From: Platycnemis pennipes
Lineage: Eukaryota > Arthropoda > Insecta > Odonata > Platycnemididae
DNA: 64,000 nt
Assembly (NCBI GenBank): GCA_933228895.1
Contig: OW121857.1
Span: forward strand, 8,494,001-8,558,000
Reading direction: 5' to 3'
Below the pieces are notes generated by a model. That model made no database searches, had not been told where the DNA came from, and saw nothing but the letters and a program-made list of their open reading frames with translations. The first letter of the stretch is position 1. Every line of letters begins with the position of its first letter. This document shows, piece after piece, positions 44,892 through 55,229 of this stretch. The position numbers were made by a program, and so were the translations under genes.

Positions 44892-45550
44892 GGATTTAAT
44901 GGACTCCAACTGCTGAGGAAGTATAGCAGCTTCTATAATAAAAATAATTCAACATGCATGATGTGGGATTCACCTGCAAAATGGTATCTAGACTTGAGGT
45001 ATAAAAAAGGCGAAAATGAAATATAAAGCGGTTAAGGGATTCGTGAGTAAAATACGGTCTCTCGTTTCCTGCATTCTCGTAATTCAACACACTGATTATT
45101 TTATTTTTTTTTCGATTATGGTTTGATTTCATGACATTTATTCCGCTCTCCACGCTTTCCGCTTCGCGCTAGTGTGACACGGGATCATAATTAGAGAGGC
45201 CACCTGGATTCCAGCGAGTCGTCCGTCTCTCCTCCAGGGAGCGAGGATTTCTCCTGGAACTCGTCGGCCCAGTCCTTTGGGTCAATCAATTAAGTCCCCA
45301 TTCTCACGCGATCGCCACGGGGAACCATTCGGATGGATTACATTACAGCCTTGAGACAGAGCAAAAGTTTTAGTCCAACTTTAGAAGTCGCATCATCCCG
45401 GCCGCTTTCCGAGTTCGTTCAATTACATGCGACACGACTTTACCCTCCTCGAATGTTAACTCCGGGAGAACGAGTTCATCGCCACAATCGAATCTGAGTC
45501 TCTGCGGAAGGTTTTAGAGGCCGATGCATGAAAATTTGTTTGGCGAGAAG
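44892..45550. other. Unassigned interval
   Basis: No gene or repeat is recognised; sequence becomes more GC-rich after 45150. Confidence 0.4.
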
Positions 45551-45620
45551 TCGGTGGCGGCGTGGGTAAGTCCTCGCCTGCTACCCTGAGGGTCGCGGGT
45601 TAGAGTCTCGCCTGAGTATG
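45551..45620 (+). repeat. tRNA-like SINE head
   Basis: GGTGGCGGCGTGGGTAAGTC (A-box region) and TCGCGGGTTAGAGTCTCGCC (B-box region) are spaced as in a tRNA. The acceptor arm does not close, so a SINE head is more likely than a tRNA gene. A hAT-like element is inserted about 58 bp downstream. Confidence 0.55.
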
Positions 45621-45677
45621 TTTTTTCACCGCCCAGAACATGGTTGTGCGTGCTCGTTTATTGTTAATACCCCAAAG

Positions 45678-46604
45678 TAGGGCTGTGCGGCTATATGCTG
45701 TTTTGCATATCGCACGACGATATCATTCTGATATCGCGGATTCGCCGATATATCGGTTTCGCGATATAAATAGGAAATATCGTGATATGAACATATCGGG
45801 ATATCTACAATCGCGATATCGACATATCGGGATATCGACATATCGGGATATCGGATATCGAATTATATTATAATAACTTTAGGCGAAAGAGCATATAATT
45901 TGAGATAATAGAGGTTCTTTTCAATTTTTTGATACGGCCCATATGAGCTGAAATATAACCATTTTTCCCTGGTCGAAGAACGGTGAAAATTTATTAAATT
46001 CCGAATTATGGTTTAAAAACAATAATTTTATACACAAATTTGAACTTTTCTTGTTTTCAGTGATGAAATCGCACCATGGCCATTCCATTCCCTACATCCA
46101 AATTTTACGATAAAAACTTTAACAAATTAGACAATTTAAAATATATAATTAACGATTGAGGAATTGTAATATTTTATAAGGAAGGGACCGTTTATAGCAC
46201 TTCAATTCGATCAACCATTACCGAGAAATTGCGCTAAATAGAGACATTATTAAGGGTGACAGAAAAAAACACCGGGATCAGGATATCGTCATATCGGGAT
46301 ACAATCATATCGGGATATCGTCATATCGGGATATCGATACATAGGGATATCGATATATCGGGATATCGACATATCGGTTTATCGATATATCGGGATATCG
46401 ATATATCGGTATATCGCCATATCGGGATATCGGATATCGCCATATTGGGATATCGGATATCGCCATATCGGGATCTCGACATATCGCGATCCCGATATGT
46501 CCCGATATGATCCCGATATGATATCGCGTTGCAAAATATCGAGTCCCGATATTAAGTGCATATCGAATATCGTTGACGATATATCGTGGTATCGCATAAC
46601 CCTA
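45678..46604 (+). mobile_element. hAT-like non-autonomous element family F, copy 1
   Basis: A 927-bp element with termini TAGGGCTGTGCGG and CGCATAACCCTA (inverted TAGGGTTATGCG). Flanking 8-mers are CCCCAAAG (45670-45677) and CCTCAATG (46605-46612), two mismatches, consistent with an aged 8-bp hAT duplication. Arrays of ATATCGGGATATCGAC-type repeats occupy about 45720-45860 and 46270-46560. Between them is AT-rich unique sequence shared with copy 2. The 84-codon frame at 46256 is a by-product of the array (repeated ISGYRH/ISIYRD) and is not a gene. Confidence 0.85.
46270..46560. repeat. ATATCGGG-type tandem array in element F copy 1
   Basis: About 290 bp of tandem ATATCGGG / ATATCGAC / ATATCGTC / ATATCGCC words with a period of about 9 bp, often alternating as 18-bp pairs. 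The self-complementary GATATC word makes the whole array capable of folding back. The matching array in copy 2 is only about 60 bp. Confidence 0.85.
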
Positions 46605-46612
46605 CCTCAATG

Positions 46613-47682
46613 TAAGGCCACAGGTGCTGTTTTCGGTGGTAATGGAAAATAATTAATGGATTATGCACACGCTTATACCACGTATTAGTACAAGGAATAG
46701 TACGAGGTGATAAAAATTAAAAGAACACATATCTAGAAGACAATCGTTTCTATTTGCAATATATCGGTGAATTTAGGATACACCATTACAAGTAACAAGC
46801 ACAGTTACGAGGCTTATTCTGAAATTTCTGTCATTTGTCAGCCTTCCCTGTTCAGCGAGCATAATGTTGATTTTTTTTTATTGCATCCACCCACCTTTTC
46901 TCCGTTCCAACACGGCTTTCAACATCCCATCGCTTCCCAACATCTTCTCCATCAACTAATTTCCACGTCAAACATCCGCAAGCGACTTCCTTCCTTTCGC
47001 AACTATGACCAACACTTCGTTTTCTTATCTTACTCATCGTCTGGTTTCCTCAAATTCTCGAAAGTCTGCAACCCCTCTCACCATCCTTACTCAGGCTGAA
47101 GTTGCTGACCCATGCAACAAAAAACTTTTCGCAAATCTTTTCTTTAGCTGTTTACTTACGTAGTACCTACTCAACAAAGCACGACTAGGAAACCAATTGT
47201 TTCCCACGAATTTGGATTACTTGGCCACAGAAATGGCTTAGCTAATCATTTCACAAAATTCTCGCGGTTGGCTCCAATGCTGAAATATTATTTTAAAACC
47301 TCTCTGAATAGCGTGAATTTATCTTAAATCAGATATGTTCTTAAGCATTCTTAATTCAGTTTTTCAAGGCATTAAAATGCAGCTATCTATGTATTTTCAT
47401 AAAAAATCCTCTTCAGGTTATCAAATCTATGGGTTTACCTAACCCTAGTAATCATGAATGGTCTTCTGGAATTGAACATACTCACGGAGAGATAACCCCT
47501 TCACAATATTGTACGGGAAACACCTCTAATCGTATTGGCGAACGATTAAGACCAGCTTAATTTTAAAAATAATACTTACGACAGATATAAAAACTGCGAT
47601 ATGTATAAATCGTACAGACGGATTATTCGGAACAACAATAACAGGGCTGATGTCTCATTATGTCAAAATTTAACCCGGATAA
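46613..47682. other. Unassigned interval
   Basis: A plus-strand 110-codon frame (46767..47099) and an opposing 61-codon frame lack motifs. No repeat is recognised. Confidence 0.38.
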
Positions 47683-47689
47683 GTACCCC

Positions 47690-48026
47690 AGATGAAGATA
47701 AAATGGATATACCGAGTGACAAATGAAGAAGTCCTAAGAAGAGTGCGAGAGAAGAGAAGTCTGCTGAGAACTCTAAAAAGAAGACGGGACAACCTAATCG
47801 GCCACATCTTAAGACACGATGGCCTGATGAAGACAATCGTCGAAGGAAAAGCGAACGGGAAGAATGGAAAAGGCAGGTCTCGTAAATGAGTTACATGGAG
47901 CAAGTTGTGAAGGATGTAAAAGAGAGGAGCTACGTTAATGTGAAGAGGTTGGCCGATAGAATAATCGAGTGGAGGGCTGCGTCAAACCAATCCTAGGATT
48001 GTTGACCCTTGATGATGATGATGATT
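47690..48026 (+). mobile_element. LINE family G fragment, copy 4
   Basis: Plus-strand 5'-truncated copy. Readable codons: MKIKWIYRVTNEEVLRRVR, EKRSLLRTLKRRRDNLIGHI and LRHDGLMKTIVEGKANGKNG, ending at a stop after GRSRK. The 3' end is GGAGGGCTGCGTCAAACCAA, CCTAGGATTGTTGACCC and GATGATGATGATG. It provides the uninterrupted reference for the piggyBac target: GACAACCTAATCGGCCACAT. Confidence 0.9.
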
Positions 48027-48132
48027 AATTTTTAATTCACTCTGACCGCATTGCGCACGGATCATAAGTCACACGTTTGACCATCTACTTACACCTGTGC
48101 TTTATCAAGTTCCGATCCAGTTTTAGTGCAGT

Positions 48133-48235
48133 TAAGAGAGGAACTACGTTAATATGAAGTGGTTGGCCGATAGAAGAATCGAGTGGAGGGCTGCGTCAAA
48201 CCAATCCTAGGATTGTTGACCCTTGATGATGATGA
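48133..48235 (+). mobile_element. LINE family G fragment, copy 5 (3' end only)
   Basis: About 100 bp of G 3' end: AAGAGAGGAACTACGTTAAT, GGTTGGCCGATAGAAGAATC, GGATTGTTGACCC and GATGATGATGATG. It lies about 107 bp beyond copy 4 in the same orientation but is a separate insertion, because it repeats the same 3' segment. Confidence 0.88.
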
Positions 48236-48341
48236 TGCGAAGTTCCACGATGTTTTTGGCTTTAGAAATTGCAAAGAATCAGCAGTAGTTTTTCACGTAT
48301 TAACAACCAGAGAATATTGAGAGCTATTACTTTTGTTTTGT

Positions 48342-48500
48342 AGAAAAACTTCTCGGGTTTACTACCGGGTAAGGTTGTCCATACTGGCCGAAGTTTATCC
48401 TCAGGACACTGCCCTGAGTTGATGTTGAAGTCTCCGAGTCGAGTATCGAAACGTCGGCATGGACAGCCTGATTCAGTGGAAAACCCGAGAAGTATTTCTT
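48342..48500. repeat. Imperfect palindromic unit, Penelope-terminal-like
   Basis: Left arm ACTTCTCGGGTTT...AGGTTGTCCATACTGGCCGA and right arm TCGGCATGGACAGCCTGATT...AAAACCCGAGAAGT are imperfect inverted repeats. The centre holds CTCAGGACACTGCCCTGAG, then GAGTCGAGTATCGAAACGTC. The layout (inverted arms, CTGA near the centre, CGAAAC further out) resembles the units at 37-38.5 and 43.0 kb. The 35 bp to the right (ending GTTCGCCGGGAAAGCACG) may be a one-sided extension; only TACTT is repeated outside. Confidence 0.55.
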
Positions 48501-49145
48501 AAGGAAGTTCGCCGGGAAAGCACGTGTACTTATATTTCGTTTCATTACCAACCAAATCTTCGCTTTTGACTTTCCAAATCTCGTTTATCTCGAGAAACAA
48601 AATATAGGTCGCACAAGTAAAGAATAAGCTGGCACTAATCGATCTCCATTTAGCGAAACGTAATCAATTTTCTTCACTGAATCATTCGTTTCAAGAACTT
48701 TGGTGCCGAATAGACCTCCCACACTCAAGTTCCGTTTTAGTCCGCTTGAAATAAAAACCAGTGCGCACGCGAAAAGAAGAAAAATACCCTGGAGAAGCTA
48801 AAGGGATGGAGGGAGAAACGGGGAATCAGCGTGTCTGGTTGGGAATAGGGTCAAGGGTCCGAGTGTTTAATTGCTGCCCGAGCAGTGCACGCTAATATCC
48901 CCCCCCCTAAAACCCCTTATCGCCACTGAGTCTACAGACGACTGCAAGGCCACCTTGCGCGCGCGGCTGTAATTCGAGCCAGGAGGAGAAACTCGGAAAC
49001 GGGCTCTTGTTTCATCTGGCATCGCCTGAAATTAATTCGGAGACCCCGCGACGACCGCGTTGCTTGGTGATGCATCGAGCTCAGGGTTGCGCGATATATC
49101 GAACGCACAACACGTGCGACTTAGACCTCCGGAGGATCGTGTTTG
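48501..49145. other. Unassigned interval
   Basis: No gene or repeat is recognised; a C8 run lies at about 48900. Confidence 0.4.
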
Positions 49146-49148
49146 GTA

Positions 49149-49684
49149 AGGTGCGTTTACACGTATCAGTTCACTGCTATGACAGTCAACTGCTAACAAC
49201 TATTACTCCCCGCTCGCATGCGTAAATAGCAACTGCGATGCGAGTTCAGGTCGATACTGGACACATGTCGAACACTATCGATCCACGTTCGAGCTATTAG
49301 AAAAGTTGAAGCCCGTCTACTTTCCAGCGGAAATGTATCCAACACAATGGCAACAATCGCCAACGGAAAGCAAAACACGACGTCTGATATCGGGAATTTG
49401 GATATAATAACGAAAGTATCACTCCCCAAAAGGGGAGGTTCTACTCTTTAAAGAATGGGAACAAAAGATAATCGTCGATTGCATTTATTGCTTGAAGAAT
49501 TTCATGAAAATTTAATCATACATCACCATTGAAATAAAACTCTTTTTCTTTGTTATGACAGCGTCTAAATAGCGGCTTTAAGCTGCATGGAAGTTGGTGC
49601 AGACGCATCATAGCAGTAGAGATATAGATATATCGCGCATCTCGCGTCTGTCATAGCAGTCTAATGCTACGTTTGAACGCTGCT
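49149..49684 (+). mobile_element. MITE family I, copy 1
   Basis: A 536-bp element with ends AGGTGCGTTTACACGTATC and the inverted ...CTACGTTTGAACGCTGCT, flanked by GTA at 49146-49148 and 49685-49687. The subterminal word ACTGCTATGACAG and its complement recur near both ends. The 3-bp duplication suggests PIF/Harbinger. It is homologous over its length to copy 2 in reverse orientation. No transposase frame. Confidence 0.82.
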
Positions 49685-49805
49685 GTAGACCTGGCGAAGT
49701 TACGATGGGCATCGGTGCGAATTCCCCTTCCAATATTCATCAAGGAGCAAGGTGGGCGGAAGATTTATGTAGCTGAGGTTAATACTGACGCCATCGACAC
49801 CCTTA

Positions 49806-50323
49806 AGCAGCGTTTACACGTAGCAGTTGACTGCTATGACAGTCGCGAGATGCGTGATGTATCTATATCGCTACTGCTATGATGCGTCTGCGTTAACTTC
49901 TATGCAGCTCAAAGCCCCTATTTACGCGTTGTCATAGCAAATAAAAAGAGTTTTATCTTAATAGTGATTGATGCTTAAATTTTCATGAAATTCATCAAGA
50001 AATAAATTCCATTGACGATTATCTTGTGTTCCCATTCTTTAAAGAGCAGAATCTCCCCTTTTGGGGAGGGATATCCTTGTTATTATATCCAAATTCCGTC
50101 GTGTATTGCTTTCCGTTGGCGATTGTGTTAGATACATTTCCGCTGGAAAGTAGACAGACTTCAACTTTGCTAATAGCTCGAACTAGGATCGATAGTGTTC
50201 GACATGTGTCCAGTATCGACCTGAATTTCGCATCGCAGTTGCTATATTACACATGCGAGTAGGGCTTAACAGTGGTTAGTAGCTGACTGTCATAGCAGTC
50301 AACGGCCACGTGTAATCGAGCCA
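49806..50323 (-). mobile_element. MITE family I, copy 2 (inverted relative to copy 1)
   Basis: A 518-bp element, AGCAGCGTTTACACGTAGC to CACGTGTAATCGAGCCA, flanked by TTA at 49803-49805 and 50324-50326. It shares with copy 1, in reverse complement, TCGACATGTGTCCAGTATCG, CCCATTCTTTAAAGAG and the CCCCTTTTGGGGAG hairpin. The two copies are separated by 121 bp and form a pair of roughly 520-bp inverted arms. Confidence 0.85.
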
Positions 50324-50326
50324 TTA

Positions 50327-50832
50327 ATTGTTTTATCGATGGATTGGAGCAGATCGGAGAAATTGACGGCAATAAATCCACATCCTATGCAACCTAATTT
50401 AGAAATTGTGTTATTTGTGATAGATCGTGTTTGTGTTTGACGGTTGTCTCCCATGTATATGCCAAAACATCAACGTATGAAATAAATTACAAAATCAGAT
50501 TATTGAAAAAAGTTAACGTCATTAAGACCTGTAGACTACCTCGAGGTATCTTAAAAGGGGAATGACCAATGGTAGTAATAACCGTAGGCTCGGGTTTATA
50601 GGCGTTACTACGGATAAGATATCGCCTATCGCACTTGTTAACATAAGCTCTAGATCCTCTATAAATACTGCATCCATTCCCAAGGCAGAGTCCAATGGTA
50701 AATGATATTGGCACAAAAGCTATTCCATACGGTCTCTTCTGACTTGAAAACATCACCATATCGCCTACCTACCTCTCTGTGGTTTTCAAGCATGTATCAG
50801 TACTAATAGGCGCTTTGGACCTGGAGGAAAGG
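50327..50832. other. Unassigned interval
   Basis: Two overlapping minus-strand frames (50487..50759, 50522..50716) lack motifs. No repeat is recognised. Confidence 0.38.
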
Positions 50833-51588
50833 CACAAGGATGGGCAAGGAGGAAGGTTGGAGAGAAACCTGAGACGAAATCAGCCTATTCTTCCCAAAAG
50901 GCGTCAAGGGGACCACGCCTTAACGTCCCATCCGACGGACGGAGTACTTAACTAGAATGGGGGCGTTTACTCGGAACCGAAATCGCAATTCTGCACACGA
51001 AATCGTTAGATGGAAACGAAAAAAGAATTTTAGTGAAAAAATTAATCTTCTAACCACAACCATTCACTCATAAATGAAAAATTAAAATTCGCAAAAGGTG
51101 ACGCCCACCGAAAATGCTGCTGTGATAACATTGACGTCATTTTACTCCCGTCCTTGACTGCTCTTAGGGGAAGGGAAGGGAGTGGAGCGGGTTCTCGGAA
51201 GGTCCGCTCGCAGAGATCCTGTCGCAACTGTTCCTGTTGGCAGAGTCAGCTGTGTCCCCCCCCCCCAGGCGAAGAAGATTCGTGGCCTCAGTTGGGATTG
51301 GACGAAGTCGATATACGTCAGAGGTTGCACCACGCCCACTTTGCCGGTAGGGTTAAAAACATCAGTTTTTCGCCTCTTAAAACTCTAGAAATAATTGAAC
51401 GGATCAAAAAACGGAAAAATACGCGTCTTTTAATTTTACAAACTCTATCAGATTCGGCAATTAAAAAACATGGTAAACGACCCCATTCTCTCTACAAAGC
51501 AACCTTCCTTGGATGGGATACGAACCCGGTCCCTCAGGGTGAGAGAAAAATACTCTAGCCATTACACTAACCCACCCATTTGACTGCA
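50833..51588 (-). repeat. tRNA-derived SINE (family H), copy 3, split by a C element
   Basis: Left part 50833-50955 carries GGAGAGAAACCTGAGACG, AAGGGGACCACGCCTTAACG and CATCCGACGGACGGAGTACT. Right part 51488-51588 carries the tRNA-like head: on the minus strand GGGTTAGTGTAATGGCTAGAG (A-box region) and ACCGGGTTCGTATCCCATCC (B-box region). The parts are separated by a full C element. Compared with copies 1 and 2 about 30-40 bp of body near the junction cannot be aligned. Confidence 0.78.
50956..51487 (+). mobile_element. MITE family C, copy 8 (inserted in a SINE)
   Basis: Full-length (532 bp), AATGGGGGCGTTTACTCGG to GGTAAACGACCCCATT. It carries an extended run of ten C residues where other copies read CCCCCCTTTGCGATAAGG. 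It splits an H SINE; the flanks are ACTAG and CTCTC. Confidence 0.9.
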
Positions 51589-51589
51589 C

Positions 51590-51905
51590 CTTCACTACAA
51601 GACATTTAATTAAAAGTACTTGGCAGAGCCGTATCGACAACGACTCGACGAGATGACATATGGCATATGACTGAAAATCATTCATTTGAGAAGTTTTAAA
51701 GCACAAAACATCAGAAGGTGGAAAACTTTCTAAACCACCAACTTCCATAGTAACATTACCAGGGATTTTCGCAAAGGCGATAGTAACCCAGTAAGAACCT
51801 TGACCATTATGATCATTACTTAATGCAAAAGAAAACTTGAAACCAAAGAGAGTACCAATGGTGTCAGCAGTCCACACATTCACAGCACCAGCCTTATTTG
51901 CCGAT
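51590..51905 (-). other. Possible decayed coding fragment, unidentified
   Basis: The minus-strand frame reads on from about 51905 as ANKAGAVNVWTADTIGTLFG, FALSNDHNGQGSYWVTIAFA, KIPGNVTMEVGGLESFPP, SDVLCFKTSQMND and SYAICHLVESLSIRLCQ. The composition looks more protein-like than other anonymous frames here, with a balanced mix of hydrophobic and polar residues over about 90 codons. I do not recognise the family. The downstream part of the frame (51461-51590) belongs to the SINE head and the C element. It could be an old transposon or gene fragment, or chance. Confidence 0.25.
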
Positions 51906-54333
51906 TTTCGGTTTGCGCGCGGCGGGTCAGAGCTCGGTGGTCAAGTCCTTCCAACGATAAACCTCACTTCGTTGCGCAAGACATTTACAACGAACTGCGG
52001 ATAGTGTAACCCGACCCCGACGGACTCTCTCATAAGTGTGTCAGGGCGCCGAACGGAGACGGGTTGGCCACTCCGTCTGCTCTTCGCAGGCGCGGCAACC
52101 GCTCACGGGGACACACTCCGCCGCACCCGATCGGCGAAGGGGGCGTTTGGGTATGCACCCCCCACACCCACTTGAGAATCCCCACCCCCTGAAAGAGAAT
52201 AGTTTGCATCCATCGTATCCCCATCTCAGTTACTTTGAAGAGGGGTTAGATGGAGGAAGGGACGGTTTTATCTCAATCTCGCCCCAACAAAGTCCTTCCA
52301 TTGCTATTATTATCTCAGTTCACGCACAAAATCACGCCCTGAGAGCCGTGCTTTTCATTACGAAGAGCAGCTTAAGGAGGTTCCACCGTGACTCCGCGAT
52401 TCAAAATGCCGTGTGAGAGATGTGTCATTTATTGAATAAATACCGATCCAGAAAAACACCTACATGGAAAATCATCTATTGGGTGATTACGCATGTACAA
52501 TAATAGTATGAGTATGCTATTTTGTAGCGCGTTGTAGTTGCATTCTATTTTTTACGAGATCTTTTAACTCATTTTGAGTTCGGAACATGACTGACGTGTT
52601 GTTGCCACGTTTAATGTATATAGTGAGAATACTTCCTCAATCCTGCTAATAGATATTCTAAAATAGGTAAATATTTTCTTGCTTAGTTTTCAACTATTCC
52701 ATTGCAAGTACAATTCTTTGTTTTTCATTTTATTGAGGTTGATATTTTTGAAAACTCTTTCGCAATGACGCTGCTACCATTTGGAAGCATTGGTATTAAT
52801 TACACCATATAAATAACCAATGAAATATTTAAATTACATAAAAAATATAAGAAAGACCTTGGAAAGGTATGTTCCTAAATTAAGTTAGTAAATAGGCTTG
52901 TAAGCACGTTCCGTCACAAGTAGCGTTACCAATGATATCAACATACTGTAGCGCCACTGTCAAGTAACTAAGGCTTTTCCGCTTTTTTTCGAGAAAACAA
53001 TTATTAACATCGATTAAACAAGTGTAGTAAGACGAGCACTTTTTTACAATGCTACATTCTACATAAAATTGCGCATCTTATATTAGTTTTTCGTTAAAAC
53101 GACATTTCTCTTTACATTATTAATCTGCAAATTTTACTGCAAGAGCCATGCTCTGCCGTATAGCCACGTATAAAATAGCTGATTTTCATCGTTTTTTTCT
53201 TCAAATATGTCATGGAAAGGCCTCATTATTTTATTTCCCATTGATAGAAGGGCCTAAAAGTAGTGCCTCTTGAAATTTTCACAAAAATGACATCTACTTC
53301 ATAATTAATTCGGTGGAGCCACCTTAAAAACGGCACCGGGATATTATTAGACTATCCCCAAAAAACCACTGCCCTAGACACTTCCCCAGAAACTCATGAT
53401 TAATTGACCTCGTATTATCTAAAAGAATATAAATTATATTTACAAGGTCTTAAAAATCTTCCATAGCACAATATATCCACATTCGTAAAGATAATCTTTT
53501 TTATTACTGTTAAATACCTATTTAAAGCGTTCGCAAGTTCCTTTTCACTAATTCATTGTTGAGAGCTATTGTCATCGCAGAGAAACTTTATACCTAATTT
53601 ATTTTACTACGATACTTTCATTGGGTTTAATGCTACTTATATTTTTCCGTAAAATGTATCATTTGTATGAGGAAATCGATTATTTAAGCCAGTTCATGAC
53701 GCAGAATCTTCAGATTGGAAGAGTGGCAATATCTAACTTATGCATTACTCTAGTTCCCTAAACCTGTCGACGTATATGAATGCTCTCAGCGAATTCCATT
53801 ATCCAAATGGGAGATAATTAGTTCTAGAATCTTGAGCTACGAATTTTAAGGGCTCCAATAGGACACAGAAGATAAAAGTGAGTTACATAGGTTCACTATT
53901 CAGAAAACGTTCGACCACCGCAATAACTGCCACAAATAAATGGTGGAGATACTACGTAAAAGAATTCATAATTAGTGAAAAACAACCTCCACACGACTTA
54001 ATTGATCAACTTCTGGATGCACCTGCCCAGGAAGAGGTTCTTCATTAAGGTGTAAAGGAACGGTACATTGCCACGGTGGTGGGAAAATTATGGGGAAAGT
54101 TCCCAGGACATACAGATCCCGAAAGGTTATCTCTAATTACTCCTGACAAGTACATGAATATTAATGGATGCACACGGAACTTACGGAAGCTATCCTTTCT
54201 CGAGTTAAAAGGTAAATAACTTGTGCGACAATATCACATTTTTACTCGCTGTAAGTACCTACTCGAAAATTTAGACTTCTATTGTTGCATACCACAAAAA
54301 TACACATTGGAAAGGGAAAAAAACAATTATACA
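51906..54333. other. Unassigned interval, GC-rich then AT-rich
   Basis: 51906-52240 is GC-rich with opposing frames (52036..52416 plus, 52030..52224 minus) without motifs. 52430-54330 is AT-rich with no frame, repeat copy or inverted repeat that I could detect. This is the longest stretch of the window (about 1.9 kb) with nothing assignable. Confidence 0.45.
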
Positions 54334-54407
54334 CGCCCGAACGTTGATTTAAACCCTTGATCCTTAGGGTTAAAAGCCTAATATTCAAACGACTGAGCTA
54401 ATCGGGC
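54334..54407 (-). pseudogene. tRNA-Lys-like sequence (TTT anticodon), probably a pseudogene or SINE head
   Basis: On the minus strand the 74-nt sequence starts GCCCGATTAGCTCAGTCG and ends ACGTTCGGGCG. Six of seven acceptor-stem pairs form. The anticodon-loop region reads GGCTTTTAACCC, that is a CTTTTAA loop with TTT anticodon, as in tRNA-Lys. The D arm (GCTC / GAAT) does not pair and the T-loop region (GGGTTTAAATCA) departs from GGTTCGANTCC, so function is unlikely. Confidence 0.62.
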
Positions 54408-54876
54408 TAGTATACATTCTGAGCGTTTTCAGGCTACGAGAGAAGAAAACTTGTAGGCATTAGAGGCCCATGATAGACAAACGATTTGTAATCCCATGAA
54501 TTAGTTAGGTCATTTGATATCCTAGCAATGGAATTCAGAAATGATTAACAGAAAAATTAAGCGTTTTATTCCCTACATTTGTTTTCGAGTTGATCACTTG
54601 ACATTTAATGTAAGAGGTGGATGGATAAAAGCTCTTAGCAAAAGTTATGCCTTCATAAAGCTTAAATAATACAATTTCGAGAATAAGTTAAAAAATTGAG
54701 TGTTAATATTAAACTAATTAAGCATTTACATTAAATAACATTAAATCTGATACCAGGTGTGATATTATCGACAACAAAATCAATGAACACGGTTTTGTCA
54801 AGTATTTGACAAGTATCGTAGGATAGATAATTGTTTTCAAGGAACATTGAATAAATTAATTCCCATAATAACACCC
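54408..54876. other. Unassigned AT-rich interval
   Basis: Nothing is recognised between the tRNA-like sequence and the inverted LINE B segment. Confidence 0.45.
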
Positions 54877-54972
54877 TCTAGTTCTCTAATCAAACCTAAT
54901 TAATTCGGATAACATACACTGGCTGCATACTGCAAGGTGGGGCCTAACCAGTGAAAAGTAACATCACTCTTG
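54877..54972 (-). mobile_element. LINE family B, inverted 5' segment (partner of the copy at 55230)
   Basis: TCTAGTTCTCTAATCAAACC and following bases to AGTGAAAAGTAACATCACTC match the B segment coding for CYFSLVRPHLEYAASVYDPN and ELGLIREL on the minus strand. Its outer end stops at the element position where the plus-strand fragment at 55230 begins (AACTGGACAGTGTGCAG). Confidence 0.8.
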
Positions 54973-55229
54973 TAAATAGCATGTAACACACGATTACTTT
55001 CCGCTGTGAATGAGCAATTCGTTCGATTCACAATACGCCTCCTGCAACGCCATAATAAAAAATGTCACCCGATAAGATCAAACAAGTGTTCACTTAGCAG
55101 CAAATGCCTTAAGTTCCACTTCTACTGTGATTTTTCACCGCACACAAGCCATAGATTCTTTTTCCGAGGCGTATTATTGAAGTAATTATAACCAAATGGA
55201 AGTGGTGGCAACCTTCTCGAAGAGGTGAA

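Noticed and set aside
45551..45620. A functional tRNA gene
   Set aside because: The A- and B-box words are present, but the acceptor and D stems do not close; a SINE head is the simpler explanation.
45626..45873. CRISPR array, because of regularly spaced repeats
   Set aside because: The units are about 9 bp with no unique spacers, and the context is a eukaryotic transposon.
46256..46510. Protein with repeated ISGYRHIG/ISIYRDID units as a repeat protein
   Set aside because: It is the translation of the 9-bp DNA array inside element F and is also open on the other strand, as expected of a repeat.
51990..52180. A ribosomal or spliceosomal RNA fragment in the GC-rich stretch
   Set aside because: I could not match it to any conserved rRNA or snRNA motif; GC content alone is insufficient.
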